Shown here piece after piece: positions 50,404 to 58,971 of a stretch of DNA of 64,000 nucleotides. Where the stretch lies: the NCBI RefSeq assembly GCF_001423765.1, contig NZ_LMPG01000010.1, forward strand, positions 373,220-437,219, written 5' to 3'. This DNA is from Sphingomonas sp. Leaf343. GTDB lineage: Bacteria > Pseudomonadota > Alphaproteobacteria > Sphingomonadales > Sphingomonadaceae. Every line of letters begins with the position of its first letter. Within the stretch, counting starts at the first letter, position 1. Under the pieces are notes generated by a model. It had not been told where the DNA came from and did not search any database. It saw only the letters and a program-made list of their open reading frames with translations. The translations under genes were made by a program, and so were the position numbers.

Positions 50404-51084
50404 ATGAACGATCCCGCCGTCATCCGCCGCCTTTACGGCCGTCGCCAGGGCCACAAGCTGCGGACCGGTCAGGCGGCGCTGGTCGAGGAGCTACTACCGC
50501 AGGTCGCGGTGCCGGAGGCGGGAGCGCTGGATGCCGCGACGCTGTTCGGCGACGACCGGCCGCTGCATCTGGAAATCGGCTTCGGCGCGGGCGAGCATCT
50601 CGCCGGGCAAGCCGCCGCCCATCCACAATCGGGCTTCATCGGGTGCGAGCCATTCCTGAACGGCGTCGTCGGCGCGCTCAACCATATCCGCGACGAACGG
50701 CTCGATAACGTCCGCCTGCACATGGGCGACGCTCTGGAGGTCGTCGAACGGCTGCCAGACGCGTCGCTGGAGCGCGTGTACCTGCTCCACCCCGATCCAT
50801 GGCCGAAGGCGCGTCATGCCAAGCGCCGGATGATGAACCACGGCCCGCTCGACGCGATCGCCGCCAGGCTGAAACCGGGCGGCGAGTTCCGCTTGGGGAC
50901 CGACGACCCGACCTATTGCCGCTGGTCGATGATGGTGATGAACCAGCGCCGCGATTTCGCGTGGCAGGCGCAGACGACCGCCGATTTCCTGACCCGCCCG
51001 GCGGACTGGCCGGAAACCCGTTACGAGCGCAAGGCGCGGCGACAGGGCCATGAGGTCTGGTATTTCCGGTACGTGCGCCTTTAG
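50404..51084 (+). CDS. trmB: tRNA (guanine-N7-)-methyltransferase
   Basis: A 226-residue SAM-dependent enzyme that makes m7G46 in tRNA. The SAM-binding motif is LHLEIGFGAGEHLAGQA, followed by GCEPFLNGVV and the family signature LHPDPWPKARHAKRR; the C-terminal motif ETRYERKARRQG is typical. The ATG at 50404 gives MNDPAVIRRLYGRRQGHKL. The usual alphaproteobacterial metK-trmB neighbourhood is split here by PAP2 and FNT genes. Confidence 0.95.
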   Translation: MNDPAVIRRLYGRRQGHKLRTGQAALVEELLPQVAVPEAGALDAATLFGDDRPLHLEIGFGAGEHLAGQAAAHPQSGFIGCEPFLNGVVGALNHIRDERLDNVRLHMGDALEVVERLPDASLERVYLLHPDPWPKARHAKRRMMNHGPLDAIAARLKPGGEFRLGTDDPTYCRWSMMVMNQRRDFAWQAQTTADFLTRPADWPETRYERKARRQGHEVWYFRYVRL

Positions 51085-51318
51085 CGGCTGCGCCCCGGCC
51101 CGCCTCTGAGCACGACCAGCCAACTCTCTCAAACTCCTCGGTTATGCCGAGACATGGACGCCGGCCTTGTGCCATGTACAACCATCGTGGGTGGGTCCGG
51201 TCGAAGAAATGGACGGCGTGAGGGATCAGGGGGCATTGCCGCAATCGCGTAAAGGTCCGCACCGGGCTGCACCGTCGCGGCGGACACCGCGGTCGCCGAC
51301 CGCGGCGGTTCACGGACG

Positions 51319-51789
51319 ATGACCGACGCCAACTTCGACCGGCTGACCCCGCGCCAGCGCGATGTCCTGCGCGGTCTGGCGGCGCTGAAGTCGGCCAAGC
51401 GGATCGGCAACGATCTCGGCATCTCCGAATCCACCGTCTACGGCCATCTCGACAGCGCGGCCAAAACGCTGGCCGCGCCCGATCGCGCGACTGCGGCCCT
51501 CTGGTTTCAGGCGCATGAGCGGCAGCGGGACCCCCAAAAACCGTCCGGTCAACCTTTGCGGGTGGCTCCGGCCGAACCCGTGGCGGCAGGAAAGCCGATG
51601 TCGGCGGCGAGCGGTTCGCTGCGGCTTCCCTTTCGCGCCAAAGGATCGGCCTCCAATGACCTCAGTCCCCTCCAGCGTCTCGCGTGGATCCCGCTCCTCG
51701 CGCTCGCCTTTGCGGTCGGTTTCGGCATGCTCGCCGCAGGACTCAGCTTCGTCACCCACCTCGTCGTCGCCGTGTTCCATCAGGCATGA
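51319..51789 (+). CDS. Membrane-anchored LuxR-type HTH protein
   Basis: A 156-residue protein with an N-terminal GerE/LuxR-like helix-turn-helix (about 7-60: LTPRQRDVLRGLAALKSAKR, GNDLGISESTVYGHL), a polar linker, and a C-terminal membrane helix (about 126-150). It would tether a DNA-binding domain to the inner membrane. No sensor domain is visible. The 234-base gap upstream has no recognisable feature beyond its presumed promoter. It is followed at once by a short frame (51785-52138), a membrane protein and a winged-helix-like protein in the same direction. Confidence 0.78.
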   Translation: MTDANFDRLTPRQRDVLRGLAALKSAKRIGNDLGISESTVYGHLDSAAKTLAAPDRATAALWFQAHERQRDPQKPSGQPLRVAPAEPVAAGKPMSAASGSLRLPFRAKGSASNDLSPLQRLAWIPLLALAFAVGFGMLAAGLSFVTHLVVAVFHQA

Positions 51790-52138
51790 CGACGCCGGCG
51801 CGGCGCAGCGCCTGTTCCTGCTGCTGCGGGAATTCGAACGCGCGCAGGACGCCGCCTTCGCCATCGGCGGAGAGGTCGCGGCGATGCTGGCGATGGCGCA
51901 GGCGGAGCAGCGGCTCGGGGCCGCCGTCGGACAACCGGTGTTCAAGGCGTTCAGCGAGGCGCTGGTCCACCTGTCGTCCGCCCGCGGCGCGACCGTCGAC
52001 GGGCACCGGGCGCTGGAAAAGATCGCGCGCGTGTTCGACATCGCCTTCACGGCCGCCGACGAGGATTTCGGCGACAGCCGCAAATATCCGCCGTCGGGCA
52101 TGGTCGGCGTCCGCGCCGAGCCGTCCGTCGCGGCCTGA
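51785..52138 (+). CDS. Small helical protein of unknown function, start unresolved
   Basis: A coding-looking frame of about 117 codons: LFLLLREFERAQDAAFAIGG, MLAMAQAEQRLGAAVG, GHRALEKIARVFD, DSRKYPPSGM. It is helical, with no signal or membrane segment. The start is a problem. An ATG at 51786 forms an ATGA overlap with the preceding stop, typical of this genome, but is one base out of this frame. In-frame ATGs are at 51656 (deep in the previous gene) and 51884 (inside the well-patterned part). A one-base sequence error or real frameshift near 51786-51800 would explain this. I do not recognise the family. Confidence 0.55.
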   Translation, partial: HDDAGAAQRLFLLLREFERAQDAAFAIGGEVAAMLAMAQAEQRLGAAVGQPVFKAFSEALVHLSSARGATVDGHRALEKIARVFDIAFTAADEDFGDSRKYPPSGMVGVRAEPSVAA

Positions 52139-52174
52139 TGCGCCATCCGCTGTGGAACGATGGGGAGCGCGCTG

Positions 52175-52663
52175 ATGCTTCACATCGTCGTCTTCAACGT
52201 CGTGCTGATCGCCGTCGTCGCCTTCGCCGTCTGGGGCGGGGGCGCACCGGAGCGCATCGTAGCGGGGCTGATGTTCGTGGCCAATGCGGCGACGGCCCTG
52301 CTGCCCTACGATCCCGGATCGACCTTCCTGTGGCTCGACTGGAGCGGGTTCGGGGTGGATGCGCTGCTGTTCGTCGCCTTCACGGCGGTGGCGCTGCGGG
52401 CCGATCGCTACTGGCCGATCTGGCTTGCGGCGCTGCAACTGGTGGCCGTCGCAATCCATCTCGTCAGGATCGTCGACCGCGCGCTGGTGCCGCTGGTCTA
52501 TGCCTGGAGCATCGGGCAGATCGCCTATCCTTTAATGGCGCTGCTCGTCGCGGGGACGGTCCGGCATCGACAGCGGCTGCGGGATTTCGGCGATGACCCG
52601 TCCTGGAGCGGGGAAACCCGATGCACAGACGGGGCCGGACGTCCGGCTGACCCGCTGGTCTGA
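52175..52663 (+). CDS. Small multipass membrane protein, unknown function
   Basis: A 162-residue hydrophobic protein with four or five membrane helices (for example LHIVVFNVVLIAVVAFAVW, VDALLFVAFTAVALR, PIWLAALQLVAVAIHLV) and a short basic tail. ATG 52175 has GGGGAG 7 bases upstream; ATG 52160 is the longer alternative. Its last 71 bases overlap the next gene in another frame, a long overlap for this genome. I cannot assign a family. Confidence 0.72.
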   Translation: MLHIVVFNVVLIAVVAFAVWGGGAPERIVAGLMFVANAATALLPYDPGSTFLWLDWSGFGVDALLFVAFTAVALRADRYWPIWLAALQLVAVAIHLVRIVDRALVPLVYAWSIGQIAYPLMALLVAGTVRHRQRLRDFGDDPSWSGETRCTDGAGRPADPLV

Positions 52664-53111
52664 CGAGGATCGCGTTGCGCTTCAACGATTGATGGAGGCG
52701 CTGAAGAAGGTCGCGGTGTCCGTCGCCCAGAGCCAGGAAGCGTCGCCCGAACCCTTCGGCACGATGCCCGCCCGCGGTCCGGATTCGCCGACCGACGCCG
52801 AAAAGGCGCGTGCCTTGTATCAGCAGCGGCGCAACCGCGACGCAGCCTTCGGGCGATTCGGCGCGGTGTTCAGCGAACCGGCCTGGGATATCCTGCTCGA
52901 CCTGTTCATCGCGCATGAGGACGGGGTGTCGCGATCGACCGCCGACCTGATCGCGCGGCATGTCGCGCCTGCCAACGGGCGACGCTGGCTGCTGGTGCTC
53001 AGCGAATCGGGTCTCGCGCATCGCTGGACCGCGCCCAAGAGCGGTCAGGAGATGATCGGCATCACCCCGACCGCGATCGAGCTGATGCTGCGCTATCTCG
53101 ACGGAGTGTAG
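52593..53111 (+). CDS. Winged-helix-like DNA-binding protein
   Basis: A 172-residue protein. The N-terminal 85 residues are polar and probably disordered. The C-terminal part (about 85-170) looks like a winged helix: FSEPAWDILLDLFIAHEDG, then STADLIARHVAPANGRRWLL and LVLSESGLAHRWTAPK, resembling Sphingomonad MarR-like regulators with an EPAWDILLDLF core. It probably binds DNA; targets unknown. It ends one base before the convergent response regulator gene. Confidence 0.68.
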   Translation: MTRPGAGKPDAQTGPDVRLTRWSDEDRVALQRLMEALKKVAVSVAQSQEASPEPFGTMPARGPDSPTDAEKARALYQQRRNRDAAFGRFGAVFSEPAWDILLDLFIAHEDGVSRSTADLIARHVAPANGRRWLLVLSESGLAHRWTAPKSGQEMIGITPTAIELMLRYLDGV

Positions 53112-53112
53112 A

Positions 53113-53475
53113 TCAGGGCAGCAGCGCCTCGATCGCCTTCGCCAGTTCCTCGCCGCCGAACGGCTTCTGCAAAAGGCGGCTGTTCGCCACGCCTTCGAGT
53201 TCGTGGGCGGAGGCGCTGTCGCCGGTGATGTAGACGATCGGGAAGTCGGGCGCGATCTCCCGTGCGCAGCGGGCGATCTCCCATCCATCGACGCCGGCGC
53301 CGATGCGGATGTCCGCGACCAGCATCGCAATGTCGTCAAGCCCCATGCCGAGCACGCTCAGCGCCTCGCCACCGCTGCGCGCGCTGACGACGGCATAGCC
53401 ACGGTCGGTCAGTCCTTCCTCAAGGAACGCAAGCACCGTCGGGTCATCTTCGACGATGAGCACGGTGCAGGACAT
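53113..53475 (-). CDS. Single-domain response regulator
   Basis: A 120-residue receiver domain with no output domain. The acidic pocket is D10/D11, the phospho-acceptor D55 (MLVADIRIG), T84 (YITGD) and K104 (LLQKPFGGEE). Such stand-alone receivers act in phosphorelays or bind partner proteins. No histidine kinase is near. ATG 53475 (MSCTVLIVEDD) is chosen over an ATG eight codons upstream. Confidence 0.9.
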   Translation of the reverse strand: MSCTVLIVEDDPTVLAFLEEGLTDRGYAVVSARSGGEALSVLGMGLDDIAMLVADIRIGAGVDGWEIARCAREIAPDFPIVYITGDSASAHELEGVANSRLLQKPFGGEELAKAIEALLP

Positions 53476-53556
53476 TGTTCGATTCTCCCATGTCGGCATC
53501 CGGTCGCCGCCGCGATCGGCATAGGGACAGGTCCTTAGTTTTCGGTTGCCGCCACT

Positions 53557-54621
53557 TTAACCCGGTTGCGACGGAGCGTGCCCGCGATCGTCCGCACCGG
53601 AGCCTTGCCCGCTCCGACTCCAGACGGATGCCAGCCGCCGTGCGACCGCCCCCGCGACGCCCGGCCGGACCAGCAGCCAGTCGCGCATCGCCGGGCCTCG
53701 TTTCGCGCCGATCACCTGCTTGTAGCCGCTGTCGCCCGCACCCCAGTCGACCACGCCGATCTCCCGCGCCAGCATCGCCGAGAGATTGCGCCAGTAGAGC
53801 AGCTTGCCCGGTGAATGTTTGGCGAACGCCGGATCGTAGCTGTTGGCGATGGCATAACAGGTCCCGCCCGTCTCCATGTCGAACGAGAACGCCGCCGGCC
53901 GACCGTCGACCGTCAGCAGCGCCGCGCGCATCATCGCCGCCAGCGCCGGATCGCGTGCCGCCGCGCGCCAGAATGCCAGATGGCCATCATGCGTGAACTT
54001 GGCGTCGCGCCCGTTGGTGCGCGCGGCGATCCAGCTTTTGTGCTCGACCTCGCCCAGCATGTCGAACGCCGCTGGCCAGTCGTCCGCGCCCAGGAACCGC
54101 CACTCCAGCGCACCGTGTTCGGCCAGATGCTTCTCGTGGAACCGATTCTTCTTCAGCGTCGAGTTGCGCGGCCAGCCGCCTGCAGCCCGCAACGCCGCCA
54201 GATCGAGCAGCCAGCTGTCCGCGACGAACCGGTCCAGCACTGCCCAGCCCGCCGCGCGCGCCGCCGCGACCAGCGGCACGACCCCCGCATCGCCATCCGG
54301 CACAGGTCCGATCCTCAGCGCCCGCACGCCCCGTTCCAGCATCGGCAGCGCCACCGCAACCGCATCGGGATCGGCCAGCGGGAAACTGCGCAACGGCCAG
54401 TAGCATCCGGGCACTTCCGACAGTCCCAGCCAACGCGGCCCACGCGCCACCACCGGCAACGCCAGCCGGCCCTCCACCATCAGGGTCCGCGCGTTGTCAC
54501 GTACGGCGGCGGCGTACCATGCCCGGCGCAGGAACCGGTGCGGGCCCGGCGCGGCCGCCGCCACCGCGTCGATCGCGGCGGGAAGCCCGTCATGCCAGAT
54601 CGCGGAGGATGGACCGTTCAT
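53557..54621 (-). CDS. GNAT-fold (BioF2/CelD-like) acyltransferase
   Basis: A 354-residue protein with a GNAT domain in its second half: FHEKHLAEHGALEWRFL, EHKSWIAARTNGRDAKF, AAFSFDMETGGTCYAIANSY and GKLLYWRNLSAMLAREIGVV, the pattern of CelD/BioF2-like acyltransferases and FemAB relatives. The substrate is unknown; relatives are linked to polysaccharide or peptidoglycan-related acyl transfer. ATG 54621 (MNGPSSAIW) is chosen; an upstream frame covers the divergent promoter. It is divergent from the DUF2721 gene. Confidence 0.78.
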   Translation of the reverse strand: MNGPSSAIWHDGLPAAIDAVAAAAPGPHRFLRRAWYAAAVRDNARTLMVEGRLALPVVARGPRWLGLSEVPGCYWPLRSFPLADPDAVAVALPMLERGVRALRIGPVPDGDAGVVPLVAAARAAGWAVLDRFVADSWLLDLAALRAAGGWPRNSTLKKNRFHEKHLAEHGALEWRFLGADDWPAAFDMLGEVEHKSWIAARTNGRDAKFTHDGHLAFWRAAARDPALAAMMRAALLTVDGRPAAFSFDMETGGTCYAIANSYDPAFAKHSPGKLLYWRNLSAMLAREIGVVDWGAGDSGYKQVIGAKRGPAMRDWLLVRPGVAGAVARRLASVWSRSGQGSGADDRGHAPSQPG

Positions 54622-54683
54622 CGCGCACTCCCTAGACAGGAAGTCCTTACCAAGCACCGATACCAAGCCCAGAGGCATTGCGC

Positions 54684-55136
54684 ATGATCCCCACCCTGCC
54701 CGGCGTGACGACCGTTGCCCAAACGATCGCGCTATCGCTGGCGCCGGTGTTCCTGCTCGCGGGCATCGGCCAGCTTCTGAACGTCCTCGCCGGCCGCCTC
54801 AGCCGCGTCGTCGACCGCACCCGCGCGCTGGAGGTGCTTCACCCGCGCTCCAGCGGGCCGGAGCATGACCGCCATGTCTGGGAACTGCGCCTGCTCGATC
54901 GCCGCATCTCGATCATCAACCACGCGCTGTTCCTTGCCGTGTCGAGCGCGATCATGACCTGCATCGTCATCGCCTGCCTGTTCATCGCGACGCTGGCGAA
55001 GCTGCATCTGGCGACGATCGTCGCGCTGTCGTTCATCCTCGCGATGATCCTGCTGGTGGCGGCGCTGGCCAGCTTCATGATCGAGGTCCGGGTGTCGCTG
55101 CGGGCGATCCACGTCCGGCAGGAACTGCTGAAGTGA
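54684..55136 (+). CDS. DUF2721 membrane protein
   Basis: A 150-residue protein matching the DUF2721 pattern: an N-terminal helix (IALSLAPVFLLAGIGQLLNV), a cytoplasmic loop RLSRVVDRTRALE, RRISIINHALFLAVSSAI, and a final helix pair. The function is unknown. AGAGG sits 8 bases before ATG 54684; TTG two codons upstream is possible. It overlaps the DUF4345 gene as GTGA. Confidence 0.85.
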   Translation: MIPTLPGVTTVAQTIALSLAPVFLLAGIGQLLNVLAGRLSRVVDRTRALEVLHPRSSGPEHDRHVWELRLLDRRISIINHALFLAVSSAIMTCIVIACLFIATLAKLHLATIVALSFILAMILLVAALASFMIEVRVSLRAIHVRQELLK

Positions 55137-55573
55137 TCGAGAAACGCGCGCTACAAGCGGTGATCCTCGTCGCCTGCCTGTTGCCGCTGATCGTCGGCGG
55201 ACAGGGTATCGTCCACGGTCCCGCCCCCTTCGGTCACCTGACCGACGTGCCGCGCGATCTCGACAGCCATTTCCGGTACATATCCGGCATCTTCTTCGCG
55301 ACCGGCCTCGGCTTTCTTAGTTGCGTGCCGGCGGTCGAGACCAAGGGCCCCCGCTTCCGCCTGCTCGGCGGGCTGATCGTCGTCGGCGGACTGGCGCGCG
55401 GCGTATCGCTGCTCGCGGTCGGGGTGCCGTCGACCGGTCACGTCCTCGGACTGGGCATGGAGACGATCGTGGTGCCGCTGCTGATGCTGTGGCAGGCGGG
55501 CTTCGCGCGCCGTTATCTCGCCGGCGCGCCCGCCCCCGCCAGCCCGGCCCCGACGTCGGCGCTGGGCAGGTAA
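55133..55573 (+). CDS. DUF4345 membrane protein
   Basis: A 146-residue protein with four membrane helices and the DUF4345-type middle DLDSHFRYISGIFFATGLGF, then GGLIVVGGLARGVSLLAVG. The function is unknown. GTG at 55133 is coupled to the DUF2721 stop. Its last 61 bases overlap the end of the convergent amidase gene, both tails being Ala/Pro/Gly-rich low-complexity. Confidence 0.82.
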   Translation: MIEKRALQAVILVACLLPLIVGGQGIVHGPAPFGHLTDVPRDLDSHFRYISGIFFATGLGFLSCVPAVETKGPRFRLLGGLIVVGGLARGVSLLAVGVPSTGHVLGLGMETIVVPLLMLWQAGFARRYLAGAPAPASPAPTSALGR

Positions 55574-57105
55574 TGCGGCGCGACCCGCGCCTTCGTCAGT
55601 TGCTCGTAGGCATAGCCCGCGCCCAGCACCGTCGCCTCGCCATATTTGTGGGCGATGAACGACAGCCCCACTGGCAACCCGCGCACCAGCCCCATCGGCA
55701 CCGTCAGGTTCGGATAGCCCGCCACCGCCGGCAGTTCCGATGAGGACGGGCCGTCATACTGGTCGCCGTAAACCGGATCGGACAGCCACGCCGCCGCATA
55801 GGTCGGCTCGACCAGCAGCGTCGCGCGCGCATCCTCCAGCATCGCGTCGATCCCCTCCACACCTGCCAGCCGCAGCGACTTGGCGCGCGCTGCCCTATAA
55901 GCAGGATCGTTCAGCCCCTTCGTCTTCGCCGCCGCCTCGAACGTCTCCTGTTCGAAGAACGGCATCTCGGTCGCGCGGTTGGCCGCGTTGAACGCGATCA
56001 CCTGATCCAGCGTCCGCGTCGTCACCGCCGCCGGCGTCGTCGCGAGATAACTATCGAGATCGGCCTTCAACTCGGTCTGGAGAACCAGCAACTCGGCCTC
56101 GCCCAGCCCGTCCAGCTTCGGCCGCTTCACCTCGACGAGAATCGCGCCCGCCGCCTTCAGCGTGTCGAGCGCCTTCTGGTAGGCGCGTTCAAGGTCGACG
56201 GGCATCTCCGGCCGCACGACGCCGATGCGCAGGCCCGACAGCGCGCTGGTCGACAGGCCCGCGACATAGTCCGTCGTCCTCGCCCCCTGTGTCGCGGCAT
56301 CGGCCGGATCGGCGGCAACCATCGCCGACAGCATCGTCGCGACGTCGCGCACCGTCTTCGCCATCGGTCCGGGCGTATCCTGCGAATGGCTGATCGGCAC
56401 GACATGCGTGCGGCTGACGAGGCCGATCGACGGCTTCAGCCCGACAAGCCCGTTGATCGCCGACGGACACACCACCGATCCGTCGGTTTCGGAGCCCACC
56501 GCCGCCGCCGCGAGGCTCGCCGCCACCGCCGCGCCGGAGCCCGACGACGATCCGCAGGCGGTCCGGTCCAGCGCATAGGGATTGCGGACCAGTCCGCCGA
56601 CCGCGCTCCACCCGCTCATCGACCGGGTGGAGCGGATGTTCGCCCACTCGCTCAGGTTCGTCTTTCCCAGAATGATCGCGCCAGCCCGGCGCAACTCCGC
56701 CACCACGGGCGCGTCCCGCCGCGTCAGATTGTCCTTCAACGCCAGACTTCCGGCGGTCGTCGGCATCGCGTCCGCGGTTTCGATATTGTCCTTGATGAGG
56801 ATCGGCACACCGTGCAGCGGCCCGCGCACCCGCCCGGCCTTCCGCTCCGCATCCAGCACCCTGGCCTGATCCAGCGCGTCGGGATTTATAGCGATCACCG
56901 ACCGCAGCGTCGGTCCCTTCCGGTCCAGCTTGGCGATCCGGTCGAGATACGCCTTCACCAGATCGATGCTCGACGCCTTGCCCGCCTTCATCAGAGCTTG
57001 CAGATCGGCAATCGACTGTTCCTCGACGGGCACGAAGCGCGCCGCAGCCGGAATCGGGACGAGGCACAGGGCGAGCGCGGCAACCATCGACGAACGCTTC
57101 ATCAT
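55513..57105 (-). CDS. Secreted amidase (amidase signature family)
   Basis: A 530-residue hydrolase with a signal peptide (to about residue 22, PAAAR). The Ser-cisSer-Lys machinery is visible: K105 (ILIKDNIETAD), the serine cluster 186-188 (GSSSGSGAAVAAS) and S210 (GSETDGSVVCPS). It hydrolyses an amide in the periplasm; the substrate is unknown. The start has GGGGGAA before two adjacent ATGs (57105 and 57102). Its 3' end overlaps the convergent DUF4345 gene by 61 bases. Confidence 0.92.
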   Translation of the reverse strand: MMKRSSMVAALALCLVPIPAAARFVPVEEQSIADLQALMKAGKASSIDLVKAYLDRIAKLDRKGPTLRSVIAINPDALDQARVLDAERKAGRVRGPLHGVPILIKDNIETADAMPTTAGSLALKDNLTRRDAPVVAELRRAGAIILGKTNLSEWANIRSTRSMSGWSAVGGLVRNPYALDRTACGSSSGSGAAVAASLAAAAVGSETDGSVVCPSAINGLVGLKPSIGLVSRTHVVPISHSQDTPGPMAKTVRDVATMLSAMVAADPADAATQGARTTDYVAGLSTSALSGLRIGVVRPEMPVDLERAYQKALDTLKAAGAILVEVKRPKLDGLGEAELLVLQTELKADLDSYLATTPAAVTTRTLDQVIAFNAANRATEMPFFEQETFEAAAKTKGLNDPAYRAARAKSLRLAGVEGIDAMLEDARATLLVEPTYAAAWLSDPVYGDQYDGPSSSELPAVAGYPNLTVPMGLVRGLPVGLSFIAHKYGEATVLGAGYAYEQLTKARVAPHYLPSADVGAGLAGAGAPAR

Positions 57106-57232
57106 TTCCCCCGAACCTTTGGATGCATGCCTACCAAAGCAGCCGCTTCATTGCGGCGCAACCATTTCGGTGGCGACATGGCCCTGCCATGTGAACTACC
57201 AAACGCTAACCTGCGTTATCACCACCACCCGC

Positions 57233-58495
57233 ATGTCAGGATCCGTCTTGCCCGCCTTCGCGAAGATCCTCGGCAAAATCCTGTTGTTCGTCGTGATCGG
57301 CGTCTGCTTTGCTGCAACCATCGTTCCTCGCTATCTCGATCGCCTCTATTACGCGGGGCCAGAGAGCGGTCATTTCGATGGCGAGCATTTCGCCAACCCG
57401 GATGGCGACGACGACACGATCCGCCCTCCCGGTGGCGGCGGGCGCGCGTCCTTCTTCTGGCGCTATCTGACGGGCAGCGACGGCCGCCCGCTCTGGCCCG
57501 ACACGGTTCCGATCCGCGCGGCCCGGTCCGGGGACCTGCTGCCGCCCCTGCCCTCCACCCCGACCCCGGTCGCCGCCTCGTCGGCAGAGGTCGCGCGCAC
57601 GCCGATGCGGGTGACGTGGGTGGGCCATGCGTCGGTGCTGGTGCAGGTGCCCGGCTTCAACATCCTGACCGACCCGGTCTGGGCGGAGAAAGCCGGGCCG
57701 CTCGGCTTCGGTCCTCGGCGCGTCGCGCGACCCGGCATCGCGCTGGCCGACTTGCCGCGGATCGATCTCGTGCTCGTCAGCCACAATCACTACGACCATC
57801 TCGATCTCGCCACGCTGCAGACGATCTGGCGACGCGACCGGCCGATGATCGTCACCAGTCTGGGCAACGACGCCATCCTGCGCTCTCGCGGCATACCCGC
57901 CGTGGCCGCGGACTGGCGGCAATGGGTGGCGGTGAGAGGTCGCCCGCAGATCGCGCCTGCGCGTTACTGGAACGATACGATCCGCGTGGCCGTGACGCGC
58001 AACCACCATTGGGGCAGCCGCTGGTTCACCGATCGCAACCGCGCGCTCTGGTCCAGCTTCGTGGTACACCTGCCCGGCGGCAATGTCTTTTTCGCAGGCG
58101 ATACCGGCTTCGGCGACGGCCGCTGGCCCGGCGAAGCGGCCGCATTCGGCCCGATCCGGCTGGCGCTGATCCCGATCGGGGCGTTCCGCTTCGTACCCGG
58201 CCAGATGTCCAGCGGCAGCCATATCGGTCCGATCCAGGCAGCCGAAGTCCGCGCCCGACTGGGTGCGACCACGGCGATCCCGATCCACTGGGGCACCTTC
58301 CGCCTGTCCTACGAACAGTTCCGCACACCGCCCGCCTTGCTGAAGGCGGTCACGGCCTGCCGCGGCCAACGCGGCTTCGACATGGTCCGGATCGGCCGCC
58401 CGGTCGATGTCGCGCCCTATACTCCCTTCCGCGAACGAGGGGCGGCGGGACTCGCCGGATGCCTGAACACGCCGGCGGTGAGATCGCTACGGTAG
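57233..58495 (+). CDS. MBL-fold metallohydrolase (NAPE-PLD/UlaG-like)
   Basis: A 420-residue protein with an N-terminal membrane anchor (about 12-32) and a metallo-beta-lactamase domain. Metal ligands: H184, H186, D188, H189 (LVSHNHYDHLD), FFAGDTGFGDG (Asp) and IPIHWGTF (His). WVGHASVLVQVPGFNILTDP at about 129 is the NAPE-PLD/UlaG-type start. The product is probably a periplasmic or membrane-facing phosphodiesterase-like hydrolase of unknown substrate. ATG 57233 is chosen; the frame upstream is inside the divergent region before the amidase gene. Confidence 0.88.
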   Translation: MSGSVLPAFAKILGKILLFVVIGVCFAATIVPRYLDRLYYAGPESGHFDGEHFANPDGDDDTIRPPGGGGRASFFWRYLTGSDGRPLWPDTVPIRAARSGDLLPPLPSTPTPVAASSAEVARTPMRVTWVGHASVLVQVPGFNILTDPVWAEKAGPLGFGPRRVARPGIALADLPRIDLVLVSHNHYDHLDLATLQTIWRRDRPMIVTSLGNDAILRSRGIPAVAADWRQWVAVRGRPQIAPARYWNDTIRVAVTRNHHWGSRWFTDRNRALWSSFVVHLPGGNVFFAGDTGFGDGRWPGEAAAFGPIRLALIPIGAFRFVPGQMSSGSHIGPIQAAEVRARLGATTAIPIHWGTFRLSYEQFRTPPALLKAVTACRGQRGFDMVRIGRPVDVAPYTPFRERGAAGLAGCLNTPAVRSLR

Positions 58496-58584
58496 ATCAC
58501 GCCGTTCACGTCACCTTCCCGGCAGGGCCGGGGAAGTGTCCGGCTGAGCTGCCAGCAGGGTCTGGTCGACGGCGAACCCCGCCC

Positions 58585-58971
58585 TCACCCCATGCGATAG
58601 AAACACAGCTTGTTGCCATCCGGATCGCGCACATACGCGCCGTAGAAGTCCATCGCGTCCGGGCCGCGCGACCCCGGCGCCCCGTCGTCCGTCGCCCCCA
58701 GTTCCAGTGCCCGCGCATACACCACGTCGACCTGCGCCCGGCTGGCCATGCCCAGCGCGACCATCGTGCCGTTACCGGGCTTCGCGATCCCCCCGTCATA
58801 GGGCCGCGTGATCGCCAGCATCGGCTCGCCGCGCTTCGTCCCGTAGAGCGTGAACCCGCGCGCATCGGGCAATGTCGACAGCCGCCGCCCGCCGAGTTCA
58901 CCGATCAGGCCGTCATAGAAATCCAGTGCCCTCGGCTGGTCGTTGGTGCCGAGCGTTACGTAACCGATCAC
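58585..58971 (-). CDS. VOC family protein
   Basis: A 128-residue glyoxalase-fold protein (YVTLGTNDQPRALDFYDGL, TRPYDGGIAKPGNGTMVAL, YGAYVRDPDGNKLCFYRMG). It is of the small type common in Sphingomonads; the substrate is unknown. It overlaps the M20 gene upstream as ATGA, so the two are one unit. Confidence 0.88.
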   Translation of the reverse strand: MIGYVTLGTNDQPRALDFYDGLIGELGGRRLSTLPDARGFTLYGTKRGEPMLAITRPYDGGIAKPGNGTMVALGMASRAQVDVVYARALELGATDDGAPGSRGPDAMDFYGAYVRDPDGNKLCFYRMG

